DNA from: Nitratifractor sp.
GTDB taxonomy: Bacteria > Campylobacterota > Campylobacteria > Campylobacterales > Sulfurovaceae
Reading direction: 5' to 3'
Length of the DNA stretch: 11,690 bases
Assembly: GCA_015490055.1 (NCBI GenBank)
Contig: WFYP01000086.1
Location: 1 to 11,690 of the forward strand
The stretch's first letter is position 1. Every line of letters starts with the position of its first letter. Under the pieces are notes generated by a model. The model was not told the origin of the DNA, did not search any database, and was given only the letters and a program-made list of their open reading frames with translations. Positions 1 to 6,560 of this stretch are shown piece after piece. A program made the position numbers and the translations under genes.

Positions 1-512
1 CCTGAGTATAGAGTTAAAAATACAGCTATCCAAAGTAGGGTAGTACCAAATGGCCACTCCATAAGCAAGAATCCTATAGCAAACATTTGAGCTACTGTTT
101 TTACCTTACCCATCCAACTTGCACTTATATCTATACCTTTATCTATAGCACTAACTCTAAGCCCTGTAATAAAAAGTTCTCGCGTTAGAATTAGGTAAAT
201 TGCCCATGGACTCGCACGATGTAGCATCATTAAGCCTAGAAATGCTGCTAAAGTTAGCATTTTATCAGCCAAAGGGTCTAATATAGCACCAAGAGTTGTA
301 ATTTGATTAAACTCTCTTGCTATATAGCCATCAAAAAAGTCTGTTGCACTTGCTAATACAAATATAAAGCCAGCCAAAAAATCTAGCCACGAGTAGTGAA
401 TACCTTGAAAAATTGGTAAATCTCTATTTACCAAAAGTATAAACATTATTGGTGCTAGTAAAAGCCTTATAAAGGCTAATATATTTGGAATATTGAGTGC
501 ATCTTTTTTCAT
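1..512 (-). CDS. pgsA: Phosphatidylglycerophosphate synthase PgsA (3' part outside window)
   Basis: CDP-diacylglycerol--glycerol-3-phosphate 3-phosphatidyltransferase, an inner-membrane enzyme that makes phosphatidylglycerophosphate, the precursor of phosphatidylglycerol and cardiolipin. I translated 170 codons from the ATG at 512-510; the C-terminus lies beyond base 1. The protein opens with the usual N-I-P-N motif (residues 7-10) and a hydrophobic helix. It then shows the complete CDP-alcohol phosphotransferase signature D58-x2-D61-G-x2-A-R-x8-G75-x3-D79-x3-D83, whose aspartates bind metal and substrate. Further hydrophobic helices follow. The start codon shares one base with the stop of the upstream reductase gene (TAATG), and no separate ribosome-binding site is obvious, so translation is probably coupled. 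It is the last visible gene of the leftward run. Family assignment is firm; the exact substrate is inferred from the PgsA-like length and layout. Confidence 0.93.
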   Translation of the reverse strand, partial: MKKDALNIPNILAFIRLLLAPIMFILLVNRDLPIFQGIHYSWLDFLAGFIFVLASATDFFDGYIAREFNQITTLGAILDPLADKMLTLAAFLGLMMLHRASPWAIYLILTRELFITGLRVSAIDKGIDISASWMGKVKTVAQMFAIGFLLMEWPFGTTLLWIAVFLTLYS

Positions 513-1291
513 TATCTAAAAGTAGTTCCACCATCTACTACTATTGTTTGTCCTGTAATCCAGCTTGCATCGTCTGTGCATAAGAAGTAGATAGAGCCTG
601 CTAAATCTTCTGGTGTTCCCATTCTATTTAGTGCAGAGCGTTTAATTGTCTCTGCTTTTACCTCTTCGTAGTTTGTAAATGCTCTTAGGGCATCTGTTTC
701 TATTGGTCCGCCACTTACTGCATTTACACGAATACCCATCTCGCCTAATTCCACTGCTGCGTATCTTGCCATTGCTTCTACTGCTGCTTTGTTTGTTCCG
801 TGACCTGCATAGTTATCTATATAGATTAAGTTACCAGTTGAGCTAAGTGTTACAATAGAACCACCACCCACTTTTTCCATTCTTTTGGCTGCTTCTTGAC
901 TTCCTGCCACAAATGCACCTACAGTTGCTGTATAGATATTTGCCAAACCTTTTTTAGGGCGAAGTTTCATAAACTTACCATATCCACCAACTACTGGGCG
1001 TCCATAAATCATAGCGTTACTTACGAAAAAATCTACTCTATCGAAATCTTCATCGATTGCTGCAAATAGTGGCTTAAATTGGTCTGTATCTAAAATATCA
1101 AGCGGATAAGCTTTTGCTTTAATACCATACTTATCTTCTAACTCTTTTGCAATTTCATCTGCTGCCTCTTTATTAGAGTTGTAAGTAAAAGCAACATTTA
1201 CACCATTTTGTGCAAATTTCTCTGCTGTTGCTCTTCCAATTCCTTTTGTAGCACCTGTAATTACTAAAGTTTTACCTTTCATACTGCTCAT
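512..1291 (-). CDS. fabL: FabL-like enoyl-ACP reductase of the SDR family
   Basis: 259-residue short-chain dehydrogenase/reductase. The Rossmann nucleotide loop T-G-A-T-K-G-I-G is at residues 12-19, with S-N-A at 91-93 in place of the usual N-N-A-G. The catalytic part has serines 150/151, Y161 and K168. Tyr and Lys are separated by six residues, not the three of classical SDRs. The Y-x6-K spacing is the enoyl-ACP reductase signature shared by FabI and FabL. The following block N-A-V-S-G-G-P-I-E-T-D-A-L (189-201) closely resembles Bacillus FabL, so I infer reduction of enoyl-ACP in fatty acid elongation with NAD(P)H. The start is set by AGGAG at 1297-1301, and the ATG directly follows the dapA stop (TAAATG). 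The pgsA neighbour fits a membrane-lipid role. Another SDR substrate cannot be excluded from sequence alone. Confidence 0.8.
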   Translation of the reverse strand: MSSMKGKTLVITGATKGIGRATAEKFAQNGVNVAFTYNSNKEAADEIAKELEDKYGIKAKAYPLDILDTDQFKPLFAAIDEDFDRVDFFVSNAMIYGRPVVGGYGKFMKLRPKKGLANIYTATVGAFVAGSQEAAKRMEKVGGGSIVTLSSTGNLIYIDNYAGHGTNKAAVEAMARYAAVELGEMGIRVNAVSGGPIETDALRAFTNYEEVKAETIKRSALNRMGTPEDLAGSIYFLCTDDASWITGQTIVVDGGTTFR

Positions 1292-2185
1292 TTATGCTCC
1301 TACTATTTTATATTTTGAAATTGTCTCTTCTATTTTTTTCATATTCTCTTTGCTTGGTGGCACTAGTGGTAATCTATACTCTAAAGTGTCTATTAAACCT
1401 GCAATATACATAGCCGCTTTTATTGGTATAGGGTTGCTTTCGCAAAACATTACTTTATTTATCTCAAAAAGCTCATCGTTTAGCTCTTTTGCAGTTTTAA
1501 AATCGCCCTTTAGTGCTGCGTGTGCTAAGTTTGCTTTTAAGTCTGGCAGTAAGTTTGCAGTTACAGATGTAATACCTTTACCACCACTTGCTAAAATAGG
1601 AAAATCTATAGCATCATCGCCACTAAAAACATAAAGCTCTGGCACTTTTGCAAGTAACTCTACTGTTCGCTCAATCGAGCCAGTAGCCTCTTTGATACCA
1701 AATATATTTGGCACATCGTTAAATAGCCTTTTTACAGTATCTGGCAAAATATCTACACCAGTTCTACCCGGTACATTATATAGCATAAATGGTACATCTA
1801 CAGAGCTAGCTATCGCTTTATAATGCTGGTAAAGCCCCTCTTGGCTTGGTTTATTGTAATATGGGCTTACAGAAAATAGTGCATCTACGCCACACTCTGC
1901 TGCATGTTTTGCAATATCTATTGCTTCGTGTGTTGCGTTGCTTCCTGCTCCTGCTAAAACTTTTGTATTAGTACCTTTGCAAACCTCTACTGCTATATCT
2001 ATACATCTTTTATGCTCATCATGGCTTAATGTTGCACTCTCGCCAGTTGTTCCTACTGGACATACTGCATCTATGCCGTTATCTATTTGTCTCTGAATTA
2101 GTTTTGCAAATGTTGCTTCGTCTAATTTTCCATTTTTAAATGGTGTAATAAGTGCCGTTGTCGCACCTACAATAAATGAACTCAT
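1292..2185 (-). CDS. dapA: 4-hydroxy-tetrahydrodipicolinate synthase DapA
   Basis: Cytosolic TIM-barrel lyase that condenses pyruvate with aspartate semialdehyde, the first committed step to diaminopimelate and lysine. At 297 residues it is normal length. The pyruvate-binding G-T-T-G-E motif is at 45-49, the catalytic tyrosines at Y110 and Y136, substrate-binding R141 in Y-N-V-P-G-R-T, and the Schiff-base lysine K165 in I-K-E-A-T-G. Residues matching the lysine allosteric site of the E. coli and Campylobacter enzymes are present (H55 and H58 in S-H-D-E-H, N83, E87, Y109), so feedback inhibition by lysine is likely. The ATG at 2185 overlaps the stop of the upstream peptidase gene as ATGA, with AGGAGA just upstream (2191-2196), which indicates translational coupling. 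Confidence 0.97.
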   Translation of the reverse strand: MSSFIVGATTALITPFKNGKLDEATFAKLIQRQIDNGIDAVCPVGTTGESATLSHDEHKRCIDIAVEVCKGTNTKVLAGAGSNATHEAIDIAKHAAECGVDALFSVSPYYNKPSQEGLYQHYKAIASSVDVPFMLYNVPGRTGVDILPDTVKRLFNDVPNIFGIKEATGSIERTVELLAKVPELYVFSGDDAIDFPILASGGKGITSVTANLLPDLKANLAHAALKGDFKTAKELNDELFEINKVMFCESNPIPIKAAMYIAGLIDTLEYRLPLVPPSKENMKKIEETISKYKIVGA

Positions 2186-3510
2186 TTATCTCTCCTAAGA
2201 ATTATCGTTGTAGATTTCGAGTTGTCAAAATATTTTTTAGCAACCTCTTGGATATCTTTCAGCGTTATTTTATCTAAAAAATCTTCATACTCTAATAAAG
2301 GTTTCAAATTTCCTCGTGCTAAATAGCCACCAAATAGTGATGCAATAGAGCTAGAGCTATCTAAATCTTTTAAAAAGCCTACCTTTATATTTAGTTTTAC
2401 TTTATCTAACTCTTCTTGTGTTACTTTTCCCTCTTTTAATTGCTCTATTTGTTTTAATATCTCTTTATCTAAATCTTCACCACTATATTTTGGTGTTGCC
2501 ATTGCTAAAAATATAAATACTCCTGCATCTTTTAAATCCATATTATAGCCATAAACAGTGCTTGCCATCTGTTTTTGTTCTACCATATCTTTATATAGTC
2601 GGCTGCTTTTACCATTGCTTAAAATTTCGCTAATTACAGAAAGAGCTAGTTGGTCTTTGTCATCAAATTTAGGAATAGAGTAAGCTATTGCGATTGTCTC
2701 TACGCTATTACCTTTTTTATGTTCTATTACCATTTTTTTACTATTTCTTGGTGCTTCGTGTGGCTTAAAAGTTTGAAATAGCGAGCTATTAAATGGGCTC
2801 TTTTTATTTTTTATTTTGCCAAAATATTTTTCTGCATCTTTAAATACTTCGTCTTTATCAATATCACCAGCTACAAGTAAAATTGCATTTTCTGGTTTAT
2901 AAAATTTATCGTGAAACTCTCTTAAATCGTTAATATTCCACCCTTTAATATCAGCCATAAACCCTATTGGTGTCCAGTGGTAACTAAGTGATGTAAAGTG
3001 TTCGTTAAATAGTCTAAAGTAAAGGTATCCAATGGGGCTGTTATCGGTTCTCCATAGTCTCTCTTCGGCTACTACATTTCTCTCTTTTTGGAACTCTTTA
3101 TCTTTAAGGCTCAAGTTTTGCATTAACTCTGCAAAAAGCTTCATAGATGTTGGCATATTTGAGCTAGAACTCTTTATAAAATAGTGAGTATAGTCAAAAC
3201 CTGTAGATGCATTATCTACACCACCGTGAGCTTTTACTATTTTATCAAACTCTCCAGCTTTTAAGTTTTTTGTAGATTTAAAGTTCATATGCTCTAACAT
3301 ATGGGCAATTCCACTCTTTCCCATAATTTCATCGCCACTTCCAACTTTGTAAAATACATCTGTTGTTACTACATTTGTGTTGTTGTGTAGTGGTATTGCA
3401 CAAACTGTTAAGTTGTTGTCTAATTTTTTTATATAATGTTTTGGTAATGAACTTGCCATTAACTCTCCTGCTGCTATTAGTATAAATGAAATATGTTTTA
3501 GTAATTTCAC
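2182..3510 (-). CDS. M16-family zinc metallopeptidase, probably exported
   Basis: Pitrilysin/processing-peptidase family M16 protein. The inverted zinc motif H-M-L-E-H is at residues 70-74 (counting from the GTG start), and the third ligand glutamate is in V-V-A-E-E around 149-150. This is followed by the typical R-L-W-R-T-D-N-S-P stretch. It would degrade or trim oligopeptides; the substrate is unknown. I chose the GTG at 3510 (442 residues) because AGGGAG precedes it by 7 bases and because it gives a basic start plus a short hydrophobic segment (about residues 5-15) like a signal peptide. The frame stays open to 3582, but that stretch resembles the neighbouring repeat-rich spacer. An ATG at 3459, with AGGAGA at 3464-3469, is a second good start and would give a 425-residue protein lacking the hydrophobic segment. 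The gene overlaps dapA by 4 bp. Confidence 0.9.
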   Translation of the reverse strand: MKLLKHISFILIAAGELMASSLPKHYIKKLDNNLTVCAIPLHNNTNVVTTDVFYKVGSGDEIMGKSGIAHMLEHMNFKSTKNLKAGEFDKIVKAHGGVDNASTGFDYTHYFIKSSSSNMPTSMKLFAELMQNLSLKDKEFQKERNVVAEERLWRTDNSPIGYLYFRLFNEHFTSLSYHWTPIGFMADIKGWNINDLREFHDKFYKPENAILLVAGDIDKDEVFKDAEKYFGKIKNKKSPFNSSLFQTFKPHEAPRNSKKMVIEHKKGNSVETIAIAYSIPKFDDKDQLALSVISEILSNGKSSRLYKDMVEQKQMASTVYGYNMDLKDAGVFIFLAMATPKYSGEDLDKEILKQIEQLKEGKVTQEELDKVKLNIKVGFLKDLDSSSSIASLFGGYLARGNLKPLLEYEDFLDKITLKDIQEVAKKYFDNSKSTTIILRRDK

Positions 3511-3516
3511 TGCTTG

Positions 3517-3522
3517 TCTCCC
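3517..3522 (-). promoter_or_regulatory. Ribosome-binding site deciding the GTG start of the M16 peptidase
   Basis: On the minus strand AGGGAG is followed by seven bases and then GTG (3510-3508). It supports a start inside the longer open frame. The rival is AGGAGA at 3464-3469 before the ATG at 3459. Export as a periplasmic protein depends on which start is used. Confidence 0.6.
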
Positions 3523-3604
3523 TTTTTTAAGCCTAAGCTTTGTGTAGCTAAGAGTACATAGTTTGCGGTGTGGCTGTGTCATTTTAAAAAAGGCAAAGCC
3601 ACCT

Positions 3605-3632
3605 TGTTAGCTCTAAGCTCTTTGCTCTCAGC
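3605..3632. repeat. Degenerate heptamer array, four units
   Basis: Four 7-bp units in perfect register on the plus strand, each ending in GC: TGTTAGC, then TCTAAGC, and two more of the form TCTNNGC. They lie in the 146-bp gap between pyrD and the M16 gene. Units of the same type recur in the cysS-recO gap. Function is unknown. Confidence 0.6.
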
Positions 3633-3633
3633 T

Positions 3634-3656
3634 TTTTTCGGTTTTAAACCGAAAAA
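3634..3656. repeat. Perfect 23-bp palindrome directly after the pyrD stop
   Basis: The arms TTTTTCGGTTT (3634-3644) and AAACCGAAAAA (3646-3656) are exact reverse complements around a single base. The palindrome begins at the base after the pyrD TAG. In neither direction is it followed by a U-run: the T-tract lies inside the stem and the outer flank on the minus strand is not T-rich. It is therefore not a standard intrinsic terminator. It could be an mRNA 3'-end or processing hairpin, or a protein site. Confidence 0.6.
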
Positions 3657-4721
3657 CTATTTCCTATCTGCACCTATCGCTTCGTAAATGCTATTAAATC
3701 CATCTTTTTTCATTAGCATAATAAGCCCTTTATTAATATCTCTAACCAAAGATGGACCTTTATATATAAGTGCTGAATAAACCTGCACAAGCGAAGCACC
3801 TGCCTTTATTCTTCTATATGCTTCCTCTGCCGAATCGATTCCACCAGCACTAATAAGTACAGTTTTACCAAAAAGTTCTTTTGATATAGCTTCGAATATC
3901 TCAAAAGATTTCTCTTTTAACAGCTCTCCACTAATACCTCCAAAATCTTTTGCATTTGGTGTTAGTGAATAATCTATAGTAGTATTAGTTGCAATTATAC
4001 CACTGGCTCCTGCTTTTACTGCTGTTTTGCATAAATTTACTGCATCTTCTCTACTCATATCTGGTGCGATTTTTAGTAAAATTGGTTTTTTTGTTATACT
4101 CTTTCCAATTTTAAATACTTCATTTATAAAAGTTTCGTTTTGCAAATCTCTAAGTCCTGGTGTATTTGGCGAAGAGATATTAATTACAATGTATGTTCCA
4201 TAATCTTTAAATGCTCTAAATAGCACTTCGTAATCTTTCAAGGCTTCTCTCTCTGGAGTTACTTTGTTTTTACCAATATTTATACCTATTGGCAGATTAA
4301 AAAACTTAACTTTTTTCAATCTTTGTAGCATATAGTAGCTACCCTTATTATTAAAGCCCATAGCATTTTGAATAGAGTTTTCATCTATTAATCTAAATAG
4401 TCTAGGTTTCGGGTTGCCTGGTTGTGGTTTTGGTGTAACTGTACCAATCTCTGTAAAGCCAAAACCTAATGCTGGCATAGCTTTTATATAGTCGCCATTT
4501 TTATCAAAACCTGCTGCCAAGCCAACTGGATTGTGAAATGTAGTGCCAAAGAGTTCTTGCTTTAATATATCGTTATCGACAAAGTTTCTTTTTACCATAA
4601 ACTTAAATAGAGGAGGGCAGTTACCTATAATTGTTAATCCCCAACCTGCAACTGTGTGTGCATTCTCTGGAGTTAATTTAAACATTAGTTTTTTCATATT
4701 TTCATAATTACATATACTCAT
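3657..4721 (-). CDS. pyrD: Dihydroorotate dehydrogenase (quinone), class 2
   Basis: FMN enzyme that oxidises dihydroorotate to orotate in pyrimidine synthesis and passes electrons to the quinone pool at the inner membrane. The 354-residue length and the amphipathic N-terminal extension (about residues 9-50) before the barrel identify the membrane-associated class 2 type. G-L-A-A-G-F-D-K-N-G is at 67-76, the N-A-M-G-F-N-N flavin/substrate segment at 119-125, and N-I-S-S-P-N-T-P-G-L at 181-190 carries the catalytic serine (S184 by alignment with E. coli S175). A-G-G-I later in the barrel binds the FMN phosphate. The ATG at 4721 has AAGGGA at 4728-4733, which overlaps the cysS stop. The 9-bp gap to cysS argues for one transcript. 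Confidence 0.97.
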   Translation of the reverse strand: MSICNYENMKKLMFKLTPENAHTVAGWGLTIIGNCPPLFKFMVKRNFVDNDILKQELFGTTFHNPVGLAAGFDKNGDYIKAMPALGFGFTEIGTVTPKPQPGNPKPRLFRLIDENSIQNAMGFNNKGSYYMLQRLKKVKFFNLPIGINIGKNKVTPEREALKDYEVLFRAFKDYGTYIVINISSPNTPGLRDLQNETFINEVFKIGKSITKKPILLKIAPDMSREDAVNLCKTAVKAGASGIIATNTTIDYSLTPNAKDFGGISGELLKEKSFEIFEAISKELFGKTVLISAGGIDSAEEAYRRIKAGASLVQVYSALIYKGPSLVRDINKGLIMLMKKDGFNSIYEAIGADRK

Positions 4722-4730
4722 CTTTTTCCC

Positions 4731-6134
4731 TTACAGTTTTTCCCATTTTGTACCATTAGCTAAATCCATAATTGCAATATTCATAGCTTTTAGCTCATCT
4801 CTAATACTATCTGCTTTTGCGAAATCTTTCTCTTTTTTAGCTTGGGCTCTTTGCTCTATAAGCTCTTCTATTTTAAGCTTATCTTCGCTACTTACGCCTT
4901 GTTGAAACCACTCTATAGCATCTTTAGCACCAATACCTAAAAGTTCATTTATAAACTCTATATTAGCTAAAATCTCTTGCTTTAGTGCTTTGTTTTTTGG
5001 CTCTTTATCTAAACTCTCATTCGCAGATGTAACCATTTCATCTATAATCGCCATAGCTTTAGAGCTATTTAAATCATCGCTCATAGCCTCTATTAAAGCA
5101 TTTTTAAACTCTTTGTTTACCTGCCCAACTTTACCACCATATAGACGCTTTTTAAGGCGATATAGTTTATCTAATCTCTTTTTACTATTTTGTAAATCTA
5201 CTTCGTTAAAATTAAAATCGTTCCGATAATTCACTGATATTAAATAATATCTAAGCAATTCTCCATCGTAAACTTTAAGAGCATCTTTTAAGAAAAAGCT
5301 ATTGCCAAGACTCTTACTCATCTTCTCGCCATCTATCTGCACAAAGCCATTATGTACCCAATATTTTGCTATCTCTTTATTTAATGCACATCTTGTTTGT
5401 GCTGCTTCATTCTCATGATGTGGAAAGAGTAAATCTGCACCACCACAGTGAATATCGATGCAGTAATTTTCATCGCCTTCAAATATCTTCTCTATCATAG
5501 CCGAACACTCTATATGCCAACCAGGGCGACCCATTCCAACTTTTGAATTAAAGCAAACATCTTTTTGCTCGCAAGCTTTCCATAGAGCAAAATCTTTAGG
5601 ATTACGCTTTTGACTATTTGCCTCTATACGGCTAATATTTTGCTCGTCATCTGTAACCATATGCGAAATAGAGCCATATTTGCTATCTTTGCTGGTGTCA
5701 AAATATATATCGCCATTATCAATTTTATAAGCACAATCACTCATTAATAGTCTATTTATCATAGATTCAATAGCATCTATAGACTCTGTTGCTTTTGGTT
5801 CTACATCTGCTCTCTCAACACCAAGAGCAGACATATCTTCTAAGTATCTGTCTATATAAAATTGTGTTAATTCTTCAAGTGTTTTATCGCTATTAGCTAG
5901 CTTATTAATAATTTTATCATCAATATCTGTAAAGTTTTTTGCCAATGTAACTTTGTAACCCAAAGCTTTTAGCGTACGCTTTAACATATCGAAACTCAAA
6001 GCACTTCTAGCGTGCCCTAAGTGTGCATCGTCGTAAACAGTAGGACCACACACATAAATAGTAGCCTCATTATCTTTGATAGATTCAAACTTTAACTTAT
6101 CTTTTTTAACGGAATCATATAAATAAAAACTCAA
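4731..6134 (-). CDS. cysS: Cysteinyl-tRNA synthetase CysS
   Basis: Class I aminoacyl-tRNA synthetase that charges tRNA-Cys in the cytosol. It is 467 residues, the family's normal size. The HIGH motif is H38-L-G-H41 and the KMSKS motif is at 271-275. The active-site zinc ligands that give cysteine specificity are C29, C210, H239 and E243, matching E. coli C28, C209, H234 and E238 with a four-residue insertion before P-H-H-E-N-E. The start codon is TTG (6134-6132). No ATG or GTG lies nearby in frame, the frame begins with the expected Y-L-Y-D-S segment, and AAGG is suitably placed at 6142-6145. It is the first gene of the leftward run, with promoter-like boxes immediately upstream. Confidence 0.97.
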   Translation of the reverse strand: MSFYLYDSVKKDKLKFESIKDNEATIYVCGPTVYDDAHLGHARSALSFDMLKRTLKALGYKVTLAKNFTDIDDKIINKLANSDKTLEELTQFYIDRYLEDMSALGVERADVEPKATESIDAIESMINRLLMSDCAYKIDNGDIYFDTSKDSKYGSISHMVTDDEQNISRIEANSQKRNPKDFALWKACEQKDVCFNSKVGMGRPGWHIECSAMIEKIFEGDENYCIDIHCGGADLLFPHHENEAAQTRCALNKEIAKYWVHNGFVQIDGEKMSKSLGNSFFLKDALKVYDGELLRYYLISVNYRNDFNFNEVDLQNSKKRLDKLYRLKKRLYGGKVGQVNKEFKNALIEAMSDDLNSSKAMAIIDEMVTSANESLDKEPKNKALKQEILANIEFINELLGIGAKDAIEWFQQGVSSEDKLKIEELIEQRAQAKKEKDFAKADSIRDELKAMNIAIMDLANGTKWEKL

Positions 6135-6141
6135 TTCTTTG

Positions 6142-6146
6142 CCTTA
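6142..6146 (-). promoter_or_regulatory. Ribosome-binding site for the TTG start of cysS
   Basis: On the minus strand TAAGG is followed by CAAAGAA and then TTG. It supports TTG initiation for cysS, which has no alternative start of the right length. Confidence 0.55.
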
Positions 6147-6160
6147 TTATAATTATTATA
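6146..6160 (-). promoter_or_regulatory. Tandem TATAAT boxes upstream of cysS
   Basis: Two exact TATAAT hexamers on the minus strand (6160-6155 and 6151-6146), offset by 9 bases. The distal one would start RNA near 6148, just ahead of the cysS ribosome-binding site. The proximal one would leave almost no leader. There is no clear -35, as expected in Campylobacterota. This is the likely promoter of the cysS-to-pgsA run. Confidence 0.5.
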
Positions 6161-6205
6161 GTTGCCTTTTATTGCCCCATAAAGTTAAGAGCTTTAACTC
6201 CATTT

Positions 6206-6240
6206 TTTTGGCTTTAAGCTAAAAGCCAAAAGCTTAAAGC
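6206..6240. repeat. Degenerate heptamer array with two mutually exclusive hairpins
   Basis: Five 7-bp units in exact register, all ending in GC, with a consensus near TTAAAGC. The second unit, TTTAAGC (6213-6219), recurs identically at 6542-6548. The same bases encode two competing stems. One pairs TTTTGGCTTT (6206-6215) with AAAGCCAAAA (6222-6231). The other pairs GCTTTAAGCT (6211-6220) with AGCTTAAAGC (6231-6240). Both are perfect 10-bp stems and cannot form together. Confidence 0.65.
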
Positions 6241-6250
6241 TCACCACTTC

Positions 6251-6354
6251 GTCACTCCCACGGAAGTGGGAGTCCACGATTCTAACTGCTTAAAAGTTGG
6301 AAAAGTACTTTTTTGGCAGTTTAAACTGTGGATTCCCGTTTTCACGGGAATGAC
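6251..6354. repeat. Inverted pair of REP-like hairpins (REP/BIME or MITE-like element)
   Basis: Two 27-bp copies in opposite orientation, at 6251-6277 and 6328-6354. Each forms a perfect 8-bp stem with a 4-base loop. Read in the same orientation the stems are ACTCCCAC/GTGGGAGT with loop GGAA, and ATTCCCGT/ACGGGAAT with loop GAAA. The second copy fits ATTCCC-N8-GGGAAT, the pattern of the dRS3-type repeat known from Neisseria and of similar REP-like sequences elsewhere. The pair is centred at 6302.5, and inner arms AACTGC (6284-6289) and GCAGTT (6316-6321) share that centre. The whole is therefore a 104-bp imperfect palindrome. No transposase is in the window. Confidence 0.8.
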
Positions 6355-6360
6355 AGCAAT

Positions 6361-6388
6361 AGCAGACTTTTGGCTTTAATCTTATTGC
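6361..6388. repeat. Degenerate heptamer array on the far side of the REP-like pair
   Basis: Four units in 7-bp register, each ending in C. The middle pair (TTTTGGC then TTTAATC, 6368-6381) matches the first two units of the array at 6206 except for one base. The arrays thus flank the REP-like pair on both sides. Confidence 0.5.
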
Positions 6389-6422
6389 ATTTTATTTAAC
6401 TTAATGGCAATGTAGGTGCCCT

Positions 6423-6443
6423 TAGACTTTCTAAAAAAGTCTA
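6423..6443. repeat. 8-bp perfect hairpin
   Basis: TAGACTTT (6423-6430) pairs with AAAGTCTA (6436-6443) around the loop CTAAA. On the recO transcript (minus strand) it is followed by AGGGC, not by a U-run, so it is a weak terminator candidate at best. Confidence 0.4.
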
Positions 6444-6520
6444 TTTGCAAAATTATATCTTAAAGTTTATAAGTACATAGCAAGATTTTATCTAATTAAT
6501 AAAAAATAGCGAAGCTACCA

Positions 6521-6555
6521 AATCAGCTATCATCTTTTTGCTTTAAGCTTACTGC
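6521..6555. repeat. Degenerate heptamer array just downstream of recO
   Basis: Five units in exact 7-bp register, all ending in C, including TTTTTGC and TTTAAGC (6535-6548). It ends a few bases before the recO stop codon at 6563-6561. Confidence 0.5.
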
Positions 6556-6560
6556 TTCCC

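Larger units (their letters stand above)
6135..6560. other. 426-bp repeat-filled spacer between recO and cysS
   Basis: I find no convincing gene here in any frame. It holds, left to right: the cysS promoter boxes; a small hairpin (AGTTAA at 6183-6188 with TTAACT at 6194-6199); a heptamer array (6206-6240); an inverted pair of REP-like hairpins (6251-6354); a second heptamer array (6361-6388); an 8-bp hairpin (6423-6443); and a third array (6521-6555) ending at the recO stop. No U-tailed terminator for recO is visible. The content looks like accumulated small repeats rather than a decayed gene. Confidence 0.7.

Noticed and set aside
1350..1634. Plus-strand open frame opposite dapA
   Set aside because: It is antisense to a well-supported dapA and its translation shows no family motif; a shadow of the real gene.
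3511..3582. N-terminal extension of the M16 peptidase to the ATG at 3582
   Set aside because: The added 24 residues lack a ribosome-binding site, precede a signal-like segment, and their DNA resembles the repeat-rich spacer. GTG 3510 has a good AGGGAG.
4990..5229. Plus-strand open frame opposite cysS
   Set aside because: Antisense to conserved cysS coding sequence, no recognisable domain and no ribosome-binding site.
6251..6354. CRISPR-like array made of the two 27-bp repeats
   Set aside because: The copies are inverted, only two in number, internally palindromic and not identical; there are no spacers of regular length and no cas genes.
6423..6443. Intrinsic terminator for recO
   Set aside because: The hairpin is followed by AGGGC on the recO strand, without a U-run.
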